Source of the DNA: Wurfbainia villosa
Lineage: Eukaryota > Streptophyta > Magnoliopsida > Zingiberales > Zingiberaceae
Reading direction: 5' to 3'
DNA: 64,000 nt
NCBI GenBank assembly: GCA_025175895.1
Contig: JAKLTH010000216.1
Span: 926,001 to 990,000 of the forward strand
The translations under genes were made by a program, and so were the position numbers. Below are positions 47,351 through 58,229 of this stretch, one piece after another (the stretch's first letter is position 1; the number at the start of each line of letters is the position of its first letter). The notes beneath the pieces are model-generated. The model did no database searches and was not told where the DNA came from. It saw only the letters and a program-made list of their open reading frames with translations.

Positions 47351-48885
47351 AAGTATCACTGTTGTATCAACTAACTATATCAAATTCATAACAAAAACAA
47401 AAAATGAACATCCTTAGATCAGTTCAGATATGATCAATGTGTTCCATATCCTTCTTTCATCTTTGTGCTTATTCTGAAATCTCTGTTGGTAGGTTTTAAA
47501 GATTTGTGACTTCTTGCTACCAAGTTTTGAGGTGATACCTTCTATGCCGACTTATTTGTATATCGAGGTCAAAACTCTAGCTACCCAGCCGGAACCTAAA
47601 CTATCACTTTCAACATTTGCACTGTCCATATTTTGGCCTTGTTCTCAACTTCGATCCCTTTGGTATTGAACCTAAACTATCCTACTTTGATATTATTCTT
47701 GCGAAGGGATGAAGTATGAGGTGATAGAATTACTCTGAGAAGGATATCTATTGTGTTATAAAAGGAACTTGTTCCATGATATATGTCTTCTTACATTATA
47801 GAAGGGCATGCTTGTTGATATTCTGATATTTGTATATTTAAGTTAATGCCTTAATGCTCTGAGTTTGTTGTATTCGCAGTTAAAACCAGATGATCCACAT
47901 TGTCTGATCATGTTGTTCCGAGCAGTCTTATGATCACAATGAACTTTCAGTCTCAAATTATTTTAGTTTATGGTGGATCTTTTTGTTTCATTTATGAACT
48001 TGCTAATTAGTTGAGCTTTGGTACACTTGTTTTAAATTATGTTCAGTTTACACTATCTTGTGAGTTTGGTTTTCAGGATTAGGCATGCCATTGGTCATTA
48101 AAGACTTTAATTTTAGTTCATTAAAGGTCCATTGAGTCATCCAACAAATGCACTGGAATTTTATCCCCACAGATAATTTCATGATAAAATATTCAGAGAA
48201 ACAATAAAAGAATTTGAATTTGAATATTAAAAAGAATGAATATTTTTAAAAATAATTTTTAAATATGCATAAATTATGCTTTACGTTAACACATAGCCCT
48301 ATTTCATTTAATTAACATAATTCTTAATTAAATTAAGGATGATGGATGACAAAGAGTTGTTTCTTTTCCAAACTCGAGAACTTACAACTTGATAAACCTC
48401 TTTTTTTAAAATGGATTTGATTATGTTACTCATATATATTCTGTGTCTTAAGTTCCTATTTCACTTATAAAATAAAATCAAACTCTCTATTTTTGTATGA
48501 TGCATGATCCAATAGCTATTATAAAACATTTTTTATTAAATTTGAGTAATTTTGATAGAATTAATGAATAGTAATTTTGATAATGATGTTTTTTTTTAAA
48601 ATCTGAATTAAAATACAAATCTATTTGATAATATACCAATCTATTTGATTGTATAGAAGGATCTATTGAATTGGGATTCTCCTATCAGGTTAGATTTCAA
48701 GAGTATAAAAAGTAGTTTTTGCCTTGCAATATCGAACACTAGATAGACGTTAGTATCGATGAAATTTATATATTTTCATAATGATATGATATTATACACT
48801 TTGGACGTAAGTTTTCATGAATTTATTTTTAGACTTTACCTAAAAAAGTTGTATCGATAGAGATATCTTTTTCTCTTATAAGCCC
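47351..48885. other. Intergenic, no gene recognised
   Basis: The stretch is AT-rich. I looked for further RAD21-like exons downstream of 47350 and found none. Confidence 0.4.
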
Positions 48886-48889
48886 TCGC

Positions 48890-49795
48890 CTTCTTCCTCC
48901 TGATGGTTTCGTTGCCTTCTTCCATGACCAGATAGTCCACTGACCTATGATACGGTACAATCATATGGCTAAGTTAAAGTCGACAAGCTAAGTGAGCATT
49001 CGAGACGAGTTGGAAGTCCGATTAAAGGCAATTGAACTCAGCTCAGCTCAGTAGATGGACCCCCATATCAGATCAACTAATTGACCTCAGCTCAGCTCGG
49101 TAGACGAACCCCCAGATTAGATCAGTTAATCGACCTCATGTTAGCTCGACAGGTTTACCTCAGGTATCCTTCATTCAACTTGGCAGGTTTACCTCAAGCA
49201 TCCTTCAGTTCAACTTGGCAGGTTTACCTTAATCATCCTTCAATTTAGCTCGATAGTTATGCCTCCAAAATTTGGAGGTCAAGGCATCAATTTCGCATCT
49301 ATAGAAAGGCAGGAACATGTCACCACATTGCCTCAATCACAATCCCACGATTTCGGAATGACAGGAACACATCCCCACGTACTTCCACCCACGATGCCAC
49401 GTCTCCAAGGTATTAGGGGCACGTTCCCATATGGTCTCCTCCACGTCCTCCGTCCTCGAGTATAAGTATGAAGTAGGTAGGAGAAAAATGGCGGGGATTC
49501 TAATCCTAAAAAATTCCACTTGGTCTTGGGATATGAGTTTTTCTTCTTTACTTTTTGACTTGAGTGTCGAAGGAGACCTTGTCGGGAGAAATCTCGACCC
49601 CCCTTTAACTCATCTCGAGTTCTTGCAGACTTAGGGCACTCGACGACCGTCATTCAGTTCAGTCCCCTCAAAACCGAGCTATCAGGATCAGAGTTATTAG
49701 CTTGCTCATTGGCGTCGGACGTTACTCAGGCTGCAAGAGACAGGTGACTTATCCACTCCTCGATCTCGGACCGGATCAAATCCTAACAATAGATT
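48890..49795. repeat. LTR-like unclassified repeat with tandem subrepeats
   Basis: The block is compositionally distinct. Two ~50 bp copies of CTCAGCTCGGTAGACGAACC-like sequence (49029-49140) are followed by three ~37 bp copies of GGCAGGTTTACCTCAAGCAT-like sequence (about 49150-49250). Then come GAGTATAAGTATGAAG (TATA-like, 49457-49472) and an end reading GATCAAATCCTAACA. Subrepeats, a TATA-like box and a TG...CA outline suggest a solo LTR, but I could not find a target-site duplication. Confidence 0.4.
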
Positions 49796-50128
49796 TTTCA
49801 AAAAATATGACTTTATTTTGAATAAGTCAATCTATTTACAACCCCGTAGATTTATTTTTTTTCCTCGTTCAAATATTGCTCTTTTTATCTAGTTTCACTT
49901 TAGGAATTTCTTTGATTAAATTGAATCAATTTACTTTAATACATAACAATTATGATCATAGTTACCATAATAATGTTAGAATATGCATATTAATATTTTT
50001 TTAAAAAAAAATAAATATTCTTTTTAGAAAAGAATGTCGAGGGTTTTTTTTTAAAAAAAAAACTTTTGCCATATATTGTACTGAATTAAAAAAAAAAATG
50101 GTATTCATATAAGCAAATATCCAATCCC

Positions 50129-50916
50129 TATTGGATTATAAGGAGTATACCTTTCCTGATGGAAAACAAGGGAAAGTCCGAAAACTAATCGGACTTGTCT
50201 GTTGAATCGACCACTTCCTTTTGCGTCCTCAATCAAGAATAATTTCTTCCGTTTCGAGCCGGATCAAAAGTCTCCAGCCAATTGCAGAGCTGGTTGAAGA
50301 GCCAATTGCAGAGTTGGTTGCAGAGCCAATTGCAGAGCCGGTTGTTGCAGAGCCAATTGCAGAGTCAATTGAAAAGCTGCCGAGGCCTGTGTATACACAA
50401 TTTCCTTAAAACAGATTCGTCCTCCTCCGACAGGGTGCTTGCGAGGTTTAGCAGGACGTCTATTTCCCAGGATACAACGGCAAAACCGCGAACTCCAACA
50501 AGCACAAGCAGTCCTCGGCAAACTGAACGAACACTTGAATGCTATCACTGTGGGATTGGAAACTGAGAGCTATTTCTTCCTCTCTTTGAGTTCGCAATCC
50601 TGTCTCCTTTTATAGAGGAGACCTATTAATGGTGGAATCGAAAGGTCAACCATCATGTCGTCTTGATTTGTTTAATCTACGCGAATCGAAAGGTCGGCTA
50701 TAATGCTGCCTTGATTCAATTAATCAACCATTAATTCATCAATTTTTGACCATTTATGTCAGAGTTTTAATGCGAACTTTCTACGATTTGAAGCAAAAGA
50801 TGACGGAACGTCTTTCCCATCTTTCCGTTTTACCGATCAACAAGTTTGAAAGGATGACAAAACGTCTTCTCCATCCTTTCTTCACATTTTCCATAATTTC
50901 CATTCAAATTCCAACA
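50129..50916 (-). repeat. 3' LTR of the copia element (788 bp)
   Basis: On the minus strand the LTR starts TGTTGGAATTTGAATGG and ends ATACTCCTTATAATCCAATA. The part at 50498-50916 matches 54385-54803 closely. The part at about 50160-50497 has no counterpart in the other LTR and contains a 24 bp minisatellite. Confidence 0.8.
50277..50372. repeat. Minisatellite, about 24 bp unit, 4 copies
   Basis: Units of GAGCCAATTGCAGAG plus a TGGTTG-like linker are repeated four times. The plus strand is open through it and reads as an EPIAELVA-type peptide repeat, and the opposite strand is open as well. With no start context or family match this is probably a by-product of the repeat. Confidence 0.7.
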
Positions 50917-51689
50917 ATCCCCCACATGAATGGAAATTGATGCATGATAGCCTTCAGCGGTTAAGTCCAGCATAGGATAGGTAGGTTTGACCCTTTGAAC
51001 CTTCCCTTGTGCAAGTATGTTTGCAGACGTAGATTAGCAGACGCTATGTCCTCGAACTATTCGATCGCTGATGTAAGCATGGACGCATTTCACGCCGACT
51101 CTCCCTAATGTAATTCGCCTCACGAGTGTGTTCGTAGGCCATGAACACGCTCGTTCTGCGAGAAGGTCTAAGAATTGTGCTTTCAATTCTCTTCAAGCGC
51201 CCCACTTCTTTCTCGCATACGTGATCTCTCGAGAGTATTCTCACTATTCTTCCGGATCATTAAAAGTCGATGCTTAACCTTTCATCCTTTCACTGCTTGG
51301 TCTTACCTCTCACAAATGAGCTTACTTAGTCAAGGTAATTAGGTTGTCCTTCAACCTAGTTCTTGGGATCTCCAACAAGATAGGTCGGTTTCTTTCAGAC
51401 TAACGCTTTTATCAAGATCATCATTAAACCCATCCTCAATGACGAGCTTGCAACTAACTCCGATTTAACACTTCGTTAGCAGATCCGCTTAAGTTATTTT
51501 TTGACTTTACATACCAATAAAGGATAACACCTGCTGAGAGTAGTTGTCTAACGGTATTTTCACGACGATATGCTCTAGACTTACCATTATACAGATGGCT
51601 CGCGTTCTCGCCAATCACGATCGACTATCGCAATGTATGATATCACGACATAAGCTTCTCGCCATCTAGAACATCTTCTAAGAATCGTC

Positions 51690-52730
51690 ATAGTCATTCA
51701 ACCTCTTCACCACATTCAAGAGCTACAAATTCAGATTCCATCGTGGATCTAGTTATAACGGCTCGCTTAGAAGATTTCCAAGAAACGGGTCGCACCTCCC
51801 AAAGTGAATACATATCCACTGTAGACTTTCGAGTCTTTTACGCTTCTGATATCCAACTTGCATCATCAGTATCCTTCGACATAGGATATCTCAGATAGTG
51901 CAGCATGATTACGACAGAGTGTAACGAGATACCGTGAAGATTCTAGTTATCCCTTTCCAAAGGCTCAACACCGGATTACTTGTAATCCGCCAATTTACTT
52001 ATCGTGATAAAGCCAAGTCCGGTCGTATAACTCATTAAGTACATCAGACTTCCAATTATCCTGGAGTACTCTACTTGAGAGATACCCTCTCCTTGATTTT
52101 TCGATAGATGTTGACTCATATCTATCGGAGTCCGTGGCATTGCAGTATCACTCTTGGTAAATCTTTCAAGAATTTTATCCACATAATGAGACTGACTTAA
52201 GACAAATCCTTCTGACGTTCTAAGAATTTTAATTCCTAGAATCACATCAGCAAGGTCCATGTCTCTCATGTCAAATCTTGAGTTCAACATAACTTTAGTG
52301 GATTTAATTATCTTATCATTGCTCCCAATGATAAGTATGTCATCTATATAAAGACATAAAATGACTAAGCCATCTTTCGTATCTTTACTGTAAATACATT
52401 TATCACTCTCATTGATTTTAAATCCACTATCCAACATGATACTATCAAATTTCTCATGTCATTACTTTGGAGCTTGTTTCAAGTCATACAGCGACTTGAT
52501 CAATCTACATACCTTGGTTTCATGCCCCGGAGCAGAAAACCCTTCGGGTCGTTTCATGTAGATTTCCTCTTCTAAATGTCCATTTAGAAAGACAGTTTTT
52601 ACATCCATTTAATGTACTTTTAGATTCCACAGAGTGACAATCGCTAATAACACCCTAATGGATGTTATTCTTGATACCGGAGCATAGGTATCAAAATAGT
52701 CCAGGCCGCCACATTGTCGGTAACCCTTAA
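51690..52730 (-). pseudogene. copia reverse transcriptase and RNase H remnant
   Basis: The reverse transcriptase part (about 52730-51976) includes DTYAPVSRI, MDVKTVFLNG, EIYMKRPEGF and the catalytic LYIDDILIIGSN block, followed by the FDMRDMDLADVILGI and SRIIGSLMYLM thumb region. RNase H-like sequence continues to about 51690, with SGYVFTLGGA and the TRSTMESEFVAL motif. Stops and a frame break separate the parts, so this is a dead pol gene. Confidence 0.8.
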
Positions 52731-52799
52731 TTACCAACCTTGCCTTGAACCTTTCTATCGTGCCTTCTGATTTCATTTTCTTCTTGAAAATCCACTTGT

Positions 52800-53407
52800 G
52801 TCGGCGTCCCTTTTAGGTCACACACGTCGGTGTGGATCAGGCCGAGTGGCTCAATGCTTCTTTCAGCTTGTTGAAAGGATGACCTTGTCAATTTTGCTTC
52901 AACACAAGTCTCACATTTATGTTTTGGGTCAAGGTGGAATGTAGATATGCTTCGCATGTTAATTAATCTACGTAACACATCGTAGTTAACATGTCTTAGT
53001 CTACTATGCCATAAACACGAAGACTCAAGCATATAAGTGGAAGAGTTTTCAACTTTATTAACTTTAGGCGTAATGGTCATTCAACTTAGTTTAAACAACC
53101 CATCAGTTACATAACCTTTCCCTACAAACATTCCATTCTTGGACAGTACAACTCTGTCCGACTCTAAGACAATGCGGAAGCCATGCTTGCTTAGCAACGA
53201 TCCAGATACCATATTCTTTCGAACTTCCGGAACATATAACACATTGTTCAGAGTGAGCTCCTTGCCCGAGGTCATCTTCAGCATTACTTTTCCTTGGCCC
53301 ATAATGTCCGAGGTCCGAGTTCCCATATACGCCTTCTCTCCATTAACTTCTTCAAAGTTGTGGAGTAGCTCCTTATTGCAAAGACACATGTCTAGGCACC
53401 GATCCAA
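52800..53407 (-). pseudogene. copia protease and GAG-pre-integrase remnant
   Basis: A retropepsin-like segment (GKVMLKMTSGKELTLNNVLY, VPEVRKNMVSGSLLSKHGF) is followed by the pre-integrase zinc-finger block (LWHSRLRHVNYDVLRRL and CETCVEAKLTR). The frame continues only as far as HTDVCDLKG, the very start of the integrase core, before the deletion junction. Confidence 0.8.
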
Positions 53408-53779
53408 CCACCATCACGAGAGTTCAACCCACTAGGTTCAACTCGAGATCATCGCACGAGATCATCCTCCTCTAGCCCTCGCTCGCCTCCTGATTCTTCT
53501 TCGCTTTCAGACCAAGATTTGAACCGACTTTTGTCACAATCAAACACTTTCGGTGAACTTCTTTTATCGACCCCCTTTGGGTCTTATCTTGAAGACTTAA
53601 AATTCTTCCGCTTCGAGCCAATCGCGTCGACAACATCGACTTTCACAAAGAGTCGAGAGAACATATTTTCTCTCGAACTTTGTTGCCTTCCTCGATTCAA
53701 GACGAACAACAAGTTCTTCCACGCTCATCTCTTTCCGCCAGGTTTCAGATAGTTCTCAAGTCTTTCCAAATGGCAAGAG

Positions 53780-54330
53780 CTTCTCTACGATCGCGAATAC
53801 CGGAAAGTTTCACTCAGAACCATACCTTCCGAGTGAATCTCATGCAGAATCACCTGAAGCTCCTGAACTTGGTTGATCACCGTCTTGGAGTCAACCATCT
53901 TGTAGTCCAGGAATCGGCCTACGATGAACTTCTTGGCACCAGCATCCTCCGTCTTGTATTTCTTGTCCAAGGACTCCCACAATTCCTTAGCCGTTTTCTT
54001 CATGCTATACACAGCGTACAGCGAGTCGGCAAGGCAGTTGAGAATGTAGTTTCTACACAGAAACTCGAGTAATTCTATGCCTCCACAATATTGAAGGTTT
54101 ATGCATCACTCGTACCCTCAGGTACATTGGGAGGATCCTCGGTCAAGAACCGAGCCAGATTTAGCGTGGTCAGGTAGAAGAGCATCTTCTGCTGCCACCG
54201 CTTGAAGTTCAACCCCGTGAACTTTTTTGGTTTTTCCCCATGATTGATTGAAACGCTACCAATCGGGGCGGAGGGAGCCATCACACGTTGAGTCTGTTGC
54301 ACCTCAACTTCTTGCACTGTGGCCATCTCA
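53780..54330 (-). pseudogene. copia gag remnant
   Basis: The gag start ATG (about 54327) lies just inside the 5' LTR. The product includes KKFTGLNFKRWQQKMLFYLT and, in the next segment, AKELWESLDKKYKTEDAGAK and the FLDYKMVDSKTVINQVQEL block, typical UBN2-type copia gag. A frame break near 54015-54095 separates the two parts. Confidence 0.78.
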
Positions 54331-54353
54331 ACAAACCGAATATGTTTTAAGTT

Positions 54354-54803
54354 TATTGGACTATAAGGAGTATACCTTATAGTCCTCGGCACAAGCAGTC
54401 CTCAGCGAACTGAACGAACACTTGAATGTTATCACTGTTGGATTGGAAACTGAGAGTTATTTCTTCCTCTCTTTGAGTTCGTAATCCTGTCTGCTTTTAT
54501 AGAGGAGACCTATTAATGGTGGAATCGAAAGGTCAACCATCATGTCGCCTTGATTCGTTTAATCTACGCGAATCAAAAGGTCAGCCATAATGCTGTCTTG
54601 ATTCAATTAATCAACCATTAATTCATCAATTTCTGACCATTTATATCAGAGTTTTAATGCGAACTTTCCACGGTTCGACGCGAAAGATGGCGGAACGTCT
54701 TCCCCATCTTTCCATTTTACCGATCAACAAGTTTGAAATGATGACAGAACGTCTTCTCCATCCTTTCTTCACATTTTCCATAATTTCCATTCAAATTCCA
54801 ACA
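54354..54803 (-). repeat. 5' LTR of the copia element (450 bp, internally shorter)
   Basis: It shares both ends with the 3' LTR (TATTGGACTATAAGGAGTAT on the left, TTCAAATTCCAACA on the right) but lacks about 340 bases of its middle. The two LTRs have many single-base differences, so the insertion is not recent. Confidence 0.8.
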
Positions 54804-54839
54804 CTTCCTCCCTTGATCACTCAGAACTCACCGGCGTCT

Positions 54840-55240
54840 ATGGATCACAGTGGCGGTGGAATGGGCAGCGTCGGGATAAGCATGAACAACACCACGAAGC
54901 ACTACATGCAAGGCCATGACCTTCTTCTGGGGGAAGAACTCGGAGATCCTGTTCGTCGACTGGCGGCTAGCACAGCACGAGCGGCGGGGCCATGTACGCC
55001 CTTGTGCTCGTCGTCGTCTTCCTTCTCGACCTCCTCGTGTAGTGGCTCGGCACCCTCCGCCCACAGGCAGAGTTAGCAGTTGCGACGGCGGCGGCGGCGA
55101 CATCTTCTCAACGGGACTCGGTCACACTGTCCTCCACGCACTCTGCGGCTTCAAGACCACCACTACCACTCTTCACGCCGTCATGTCCTTCAACGGCCTC
55201 TTCATCATCGGTTGCAATCGGCTACGTTCTCGCTCTTCAC
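54840..55240 (+). pseudogene. COPT/Ctr copper transporter pseudogene
   Basis: The sequence starts 36 bases after the copia LTR. It keeps a Ctr-like N-terminus (MDHSGGGMGSVGISMNNTTK), then in a second frame MTFFWGKNSEILF, the hallmark opening of plant COPT proteins. A third frame gives GGAMYALVLVVVFLLDLLV followed by a stop (TM1 region). Later HAVMSFNGLFIIG matches the TM2 MxxxM-type metal site region. At least one frameshift (extra bases near 54910) and in-frame stops break it. The sequence is GC-rich like a former exon. Functional COPTs move Cu+ across membranes as trimers; this copy cannot make an intact protein. Confidence 0.82.
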
Positions 55241-55618
55241 CAAAAAAGGTTCTAAGGAAGCAACGGATTGTTGTTCATGACGACGGCGGGAATCCAACGA
55301 TTTTAACTACCTCCGGTTGATATGATGCCGCTTAATTAATAAAAGTAAAAAGTCTTGTTGATCATTCAACGTGTCACTTGTTTAATTCAAAATTTTAATT
55401 ATTTTAAAATTTGGCGTGTTTAATTTCAACGGATTACAATCACAATGTTGTGAGATTGAAAGTATTTTTCCCCCCATTTTATGTGTGAAATTAAGATTGT
55501 CTAGATCGATTGTTTCGCTTTTTTATTTTTCAAAAAAAAAAATCTTTCTAAGAATTATTTTTTTCTCTCTATACAAATGATCCACGAGAAATATTTATCT
55601 TTCTTCAAGAAAATATAA
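55241..55618. other. Spacer, no gene seen
   Basis: This is AT-rich DNA between the COPT pseudogene and the Tourist-type MITE. Confidence 0.4.
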
Positions 55619-55799
55619 GGGGGCGTTTGGTAGAGAGAAAATTTTCTGTTTTCTATTTTCATTTTCTGAGAAAACGAGAAAACGCGTTTGGTTGGCGTTT
55701 TCCATCTCCGTTTTCTGAGAGAGAATTATTTGGAAAACAGAAAAAAACTATTTTCTGTTTTCTAGAAAACAGAAAATGAAAAGGCTATCAAACAACCCC
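55619..55799. mobile_element. Tourist-type (PIF/Harbinger) MITE, 181 bp
   Basis: The inverted ends are GGGGGCGTTTGGTAG and GGGGTTGTTTGATAG (right end read in reverse complement). TAA flanks both sides (55616-55618 and 55800-55802), the 3 bp duplication used by PIF/Harbinger. The interior is built of TTTTCTGTTTTCT words and their complements and folds back on itself. It has no coding capacity. Confidence 0.85.
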
Positions 55800-55802
55800 T
55801 AA

Positions 55803-56133
55803 ATAATTTGAATGTTATAAATAAATTATGTCACTTCAAAATTATGTATTTTAATTTTATTTTTTTTAAAAAAAATAAACTTTATCGATAATTTAAATCA
55901 CAATTTGATGAAACTTTTTCCTCCTTTTTTTTTTTCCTTTTTATTTAATAAGAAGTAAAGAGAATTAGAATTAGAGAAACCTAATAATTCGTTCATTAAT
56001 ATCACACATCACACACACACAAAAGAGAGGATTTATATTAACCAATCAAATTTGGATTTTCGCGTGCAAACTGATCTTATCCAAATGCAAATGATATTGT
56101 CCACGTGGAGATCCTTTTCAATTTATATTAACA
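55803..56133. other. Spacer, no gene seen
   Basis: AT-rich DNA with a (CA)n run near 56007-56021. Confidence 0.4.
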
Positions 56134-56150
56134 AGACAATGTGATCTTGA

Positions 56151-56377
56151 TCTCCACGGGACGACGTGGTAGCTAAAGCACAACAATATTTACAGAAGTG
56201 ACATTGGTCGATTCTGGATGAAGTCTAAAGTCTTTTCCTATATTCAGATGACATTCACGTATCTTGGCCATCACATCAAAGCTCATAGAGTCCTCCGTTA
56301 ATTATCTTTCTCACAATGACCATGAAAATTGGAATAAGCCTATGGAGCTTGTTAGATTGACGATTCCAATCTTTTAC
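56151..56377 (+). mobile_element. tRNA-derived SINE, family B, copy 2 (227 bp)
   Basis: A perfect 17 bp duplication, AGACAATGTGATCTTGA, lies at 56134-56150 and 56378-56394. The head CTCCACGGGACGACGTGGTA, A-box relic (TAGCTAAAGCAC), B-box relic (GGTCGATTCTGG) and tail GACGATTCCAATCTTTTAC align with the copy at 17016-17251 from end to end. Confidence 0.92.
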
Positions 56378-56700
56378 AGACAATGTGATCTTGACCACTA
56401 GATTCCCCTTTTAATTCCATAAATAGAAATTTAAAAAAAAATCTACCTTCATTATTCTAATCATAATTGGCCGCTTTAATGGAACATTAACAGCTCTAAT
56501 TTAAACCGAGGTGAATAGTGAAATACAAGACATCATCAAATCCCGATCTCTTAATTAAACCTCAAAATGACTTTAAAATTATGATTTATTTTCTTAATTA
56601 TCAATAGATCTTCACATGACCCTACCATGGGGCAAAAGCTTTAAAACCATGTTCAATGGCGGACCAATATATGTCTTTAATTGTTCTCAAAGCCTTCTAA

Positions 56701-56893
56701 AAAAAATATGGAGCTGTCACATTAACGATACCTCATCGCTGTGCCTACGTGTAAAGGGGGACAAATCAGATCTCAAGTGGCTAGTGCAGAAATGCGGAGT
56801 CATCGGTAGTCTGGTCGTCACCTCCAGGAATCGACCCTTTGTTCTTTCAAACGTTAACACGACTGCGCTAGCCATCTGGATTTGCCCTGGGGG
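56701..56893 (-). mobile_element. tRNA-derived SINE, family A, copy 2 (193 bp)
   Basis: A perfect 20 bp duplication, TTGTTCTCAAAGCCTTCTAA, flanks it at 56681-56700 and 56894-56913. On the minus strand the A-box is TAGCGCAGTCG and the B-box GGGTCGATTCC, one base from consensus. A short T-run at the 3' end, seen as AAAAAA on the plus strand, is the expected plant SINE tail. Confidence 0.93.
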
Positions 56894-56913
56894 TTGTTCT
56901 CAAAGCCTTCTAA

Positions 56914-57708
56914 CTTCGTCTTCTAGTTGTTCAATCTTAACCGCATGATCGATCGTTACCGGTGGGAATATTGTCACCCTAGTCAAGTTTGTCGTATAAA
57001 TTCTCGAGTAGGGATAACAATGGATATCAAATAATTAATTAAGCATTTACAAATGCTTAATCTATTTAAGTGAAATCTCCCTGAGATAGAAGTGATGCGA
57101 AAATTTTTAATTAAATTTTGAAAAGAAAGCAAATGTTCAATTTTGTATAATGTATGTATTTATTTTTACTCTTGATCACAAAATATCTTATATTATATTA
57201 GAAATGAAACTATTTTTCATTCCACTTACAATTTAAACTAACTTTGATGCATTTAGGAACACCTAAAGGACATATAACAATTATAAATTAAAAACTAGTT
57301 TTTCAATCGCACTTGTATTATTACAATGAAATTTGAGGAAAATATATATCTAAGAAGCGTACCATTTTTTTTTCTCTATAATAAAACCACTAATGCTGAG
57401 CTCTAATTGGTCGAAAATTCAAATTAAGTTCGAATTAACCAAATTAGACCACTCTAACTAGAGTAGTAAAAGCTGCCAAGAGTGATTTAGACAATGTTAA
57501 CTTGACACACAATTCTATATATTGATTCGAGCATGAGGTACACAAGTTCCAATCATAAACCGCCCGGTTGATCTATTTATACTCATATGGACTACATTCT
57601 TTGAAATAAAAGGATAAATCAATCCATGTCTTCCCCTTCGATAGTTGCAGACATACCTCTGCGTTGCCCTAAGAGCATGATGCAGCAATAAAAACAAAGA
57701 GACAACCT
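56914..57708. other. Intergenic AT-rich, no gene recognised
   Basis: No coding signal or terminal repeat is seen in this stretch. Confidence 0.4.
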
Positions 57709-57999
57709 ATAAAAAAATACAGTTCGATCTTATACTGCGACATCGTTCGACAATGAACTTAGGAAAAATCTATTCGGGCGACCTTGAGGTCCAAGAGTTT
57801 ATCCGATGGACTGAGTACGACTTCGACTTTGTACCGTCATTCAAGGATGACACCACTGTGGAGTCCAGGCTGAATTGTAACAAGTTGCGAGCGTTTCCCT
57901 GATTTATTTTTGATGGTCGATAGAGGTCACTTGGACTCCGACTTTAACCGACTCAACTGTTAACGAGGCATCCCGAAGATGCATGAGACAGAATCGATC
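57709..57999. repeat. Dispersed repeat X, copy 1 (unclassified)
   Basis: This stretch and 61389-61675 share an ordered set of words over about 290 bp: ATAAAAAAATACAGTTCGAT, then a GGACTGAGTACGACTTCG- or GAATACAATTTCGG-like stretch, CATTCAAG, GTCGATAGAGG / GCCGATGGAGG, ACTTGAACTCCGATTTTA (ACTTGGACTCCGACTTTA here) and AACTGTTAA(C/T)GAG. Their orientation is the same. I see no tRNA-like boxes, inverted ends or target duplication. Confidence 0.65.
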
Positions 58000-58229
58000 A
58001 TTCCCAGAGATTAGTCGGACCGAAAGTTCGGATATCCTGATGCCAATAAAAAAAACATACCTCCATGTTTATATTGCATGAAAAATTTATATTTACACTT
58101 TGAAATAAACATGGATCCACTATTTTATCATATTTCTCCTCTATTGATGATGGATGATGAACAGAATCAAGTTCAATATGTAGTTTCTAATGCAGCATAC
58201 CACTCTATGCGCACCATGTAAATATTTTT

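Larger units (their letters stand above)
50129..54803 (-). mobile_element. Degenerate Ty1/copia retrotransposon with both LTRs
   Basis: The element reads on the minus strand. Two direct LTR copies flank an internal region with, in order, gag, protease, the GAG-pre-integrase finger, reverse transcriptase and RNase H. The polypurine tract GTGGGGGAT lies directly against the 3' LTR (about 50917-50925 on the plus strand). The integrase core is missing: the frame passes from HTDVCDLKGTPTQ straight into the region just before reverse transcriptase (about 52815). The 5' LTR is shorter than the 3' LTR. The frames are interrupted, so the element is not autonomous. The bases next to the outer ends (ATCCC and CTTCC) do not match, so no target duplication is visible. 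Confidence 0.85.

Noticed and set aside
50221..50566. Frames encoding EPIAELVA-like or LQLALQPA-like repeats
   Set aside because: They arise from a 24 bp minisatellite in the copia 3' LTR that is open on both strands, without a start context.
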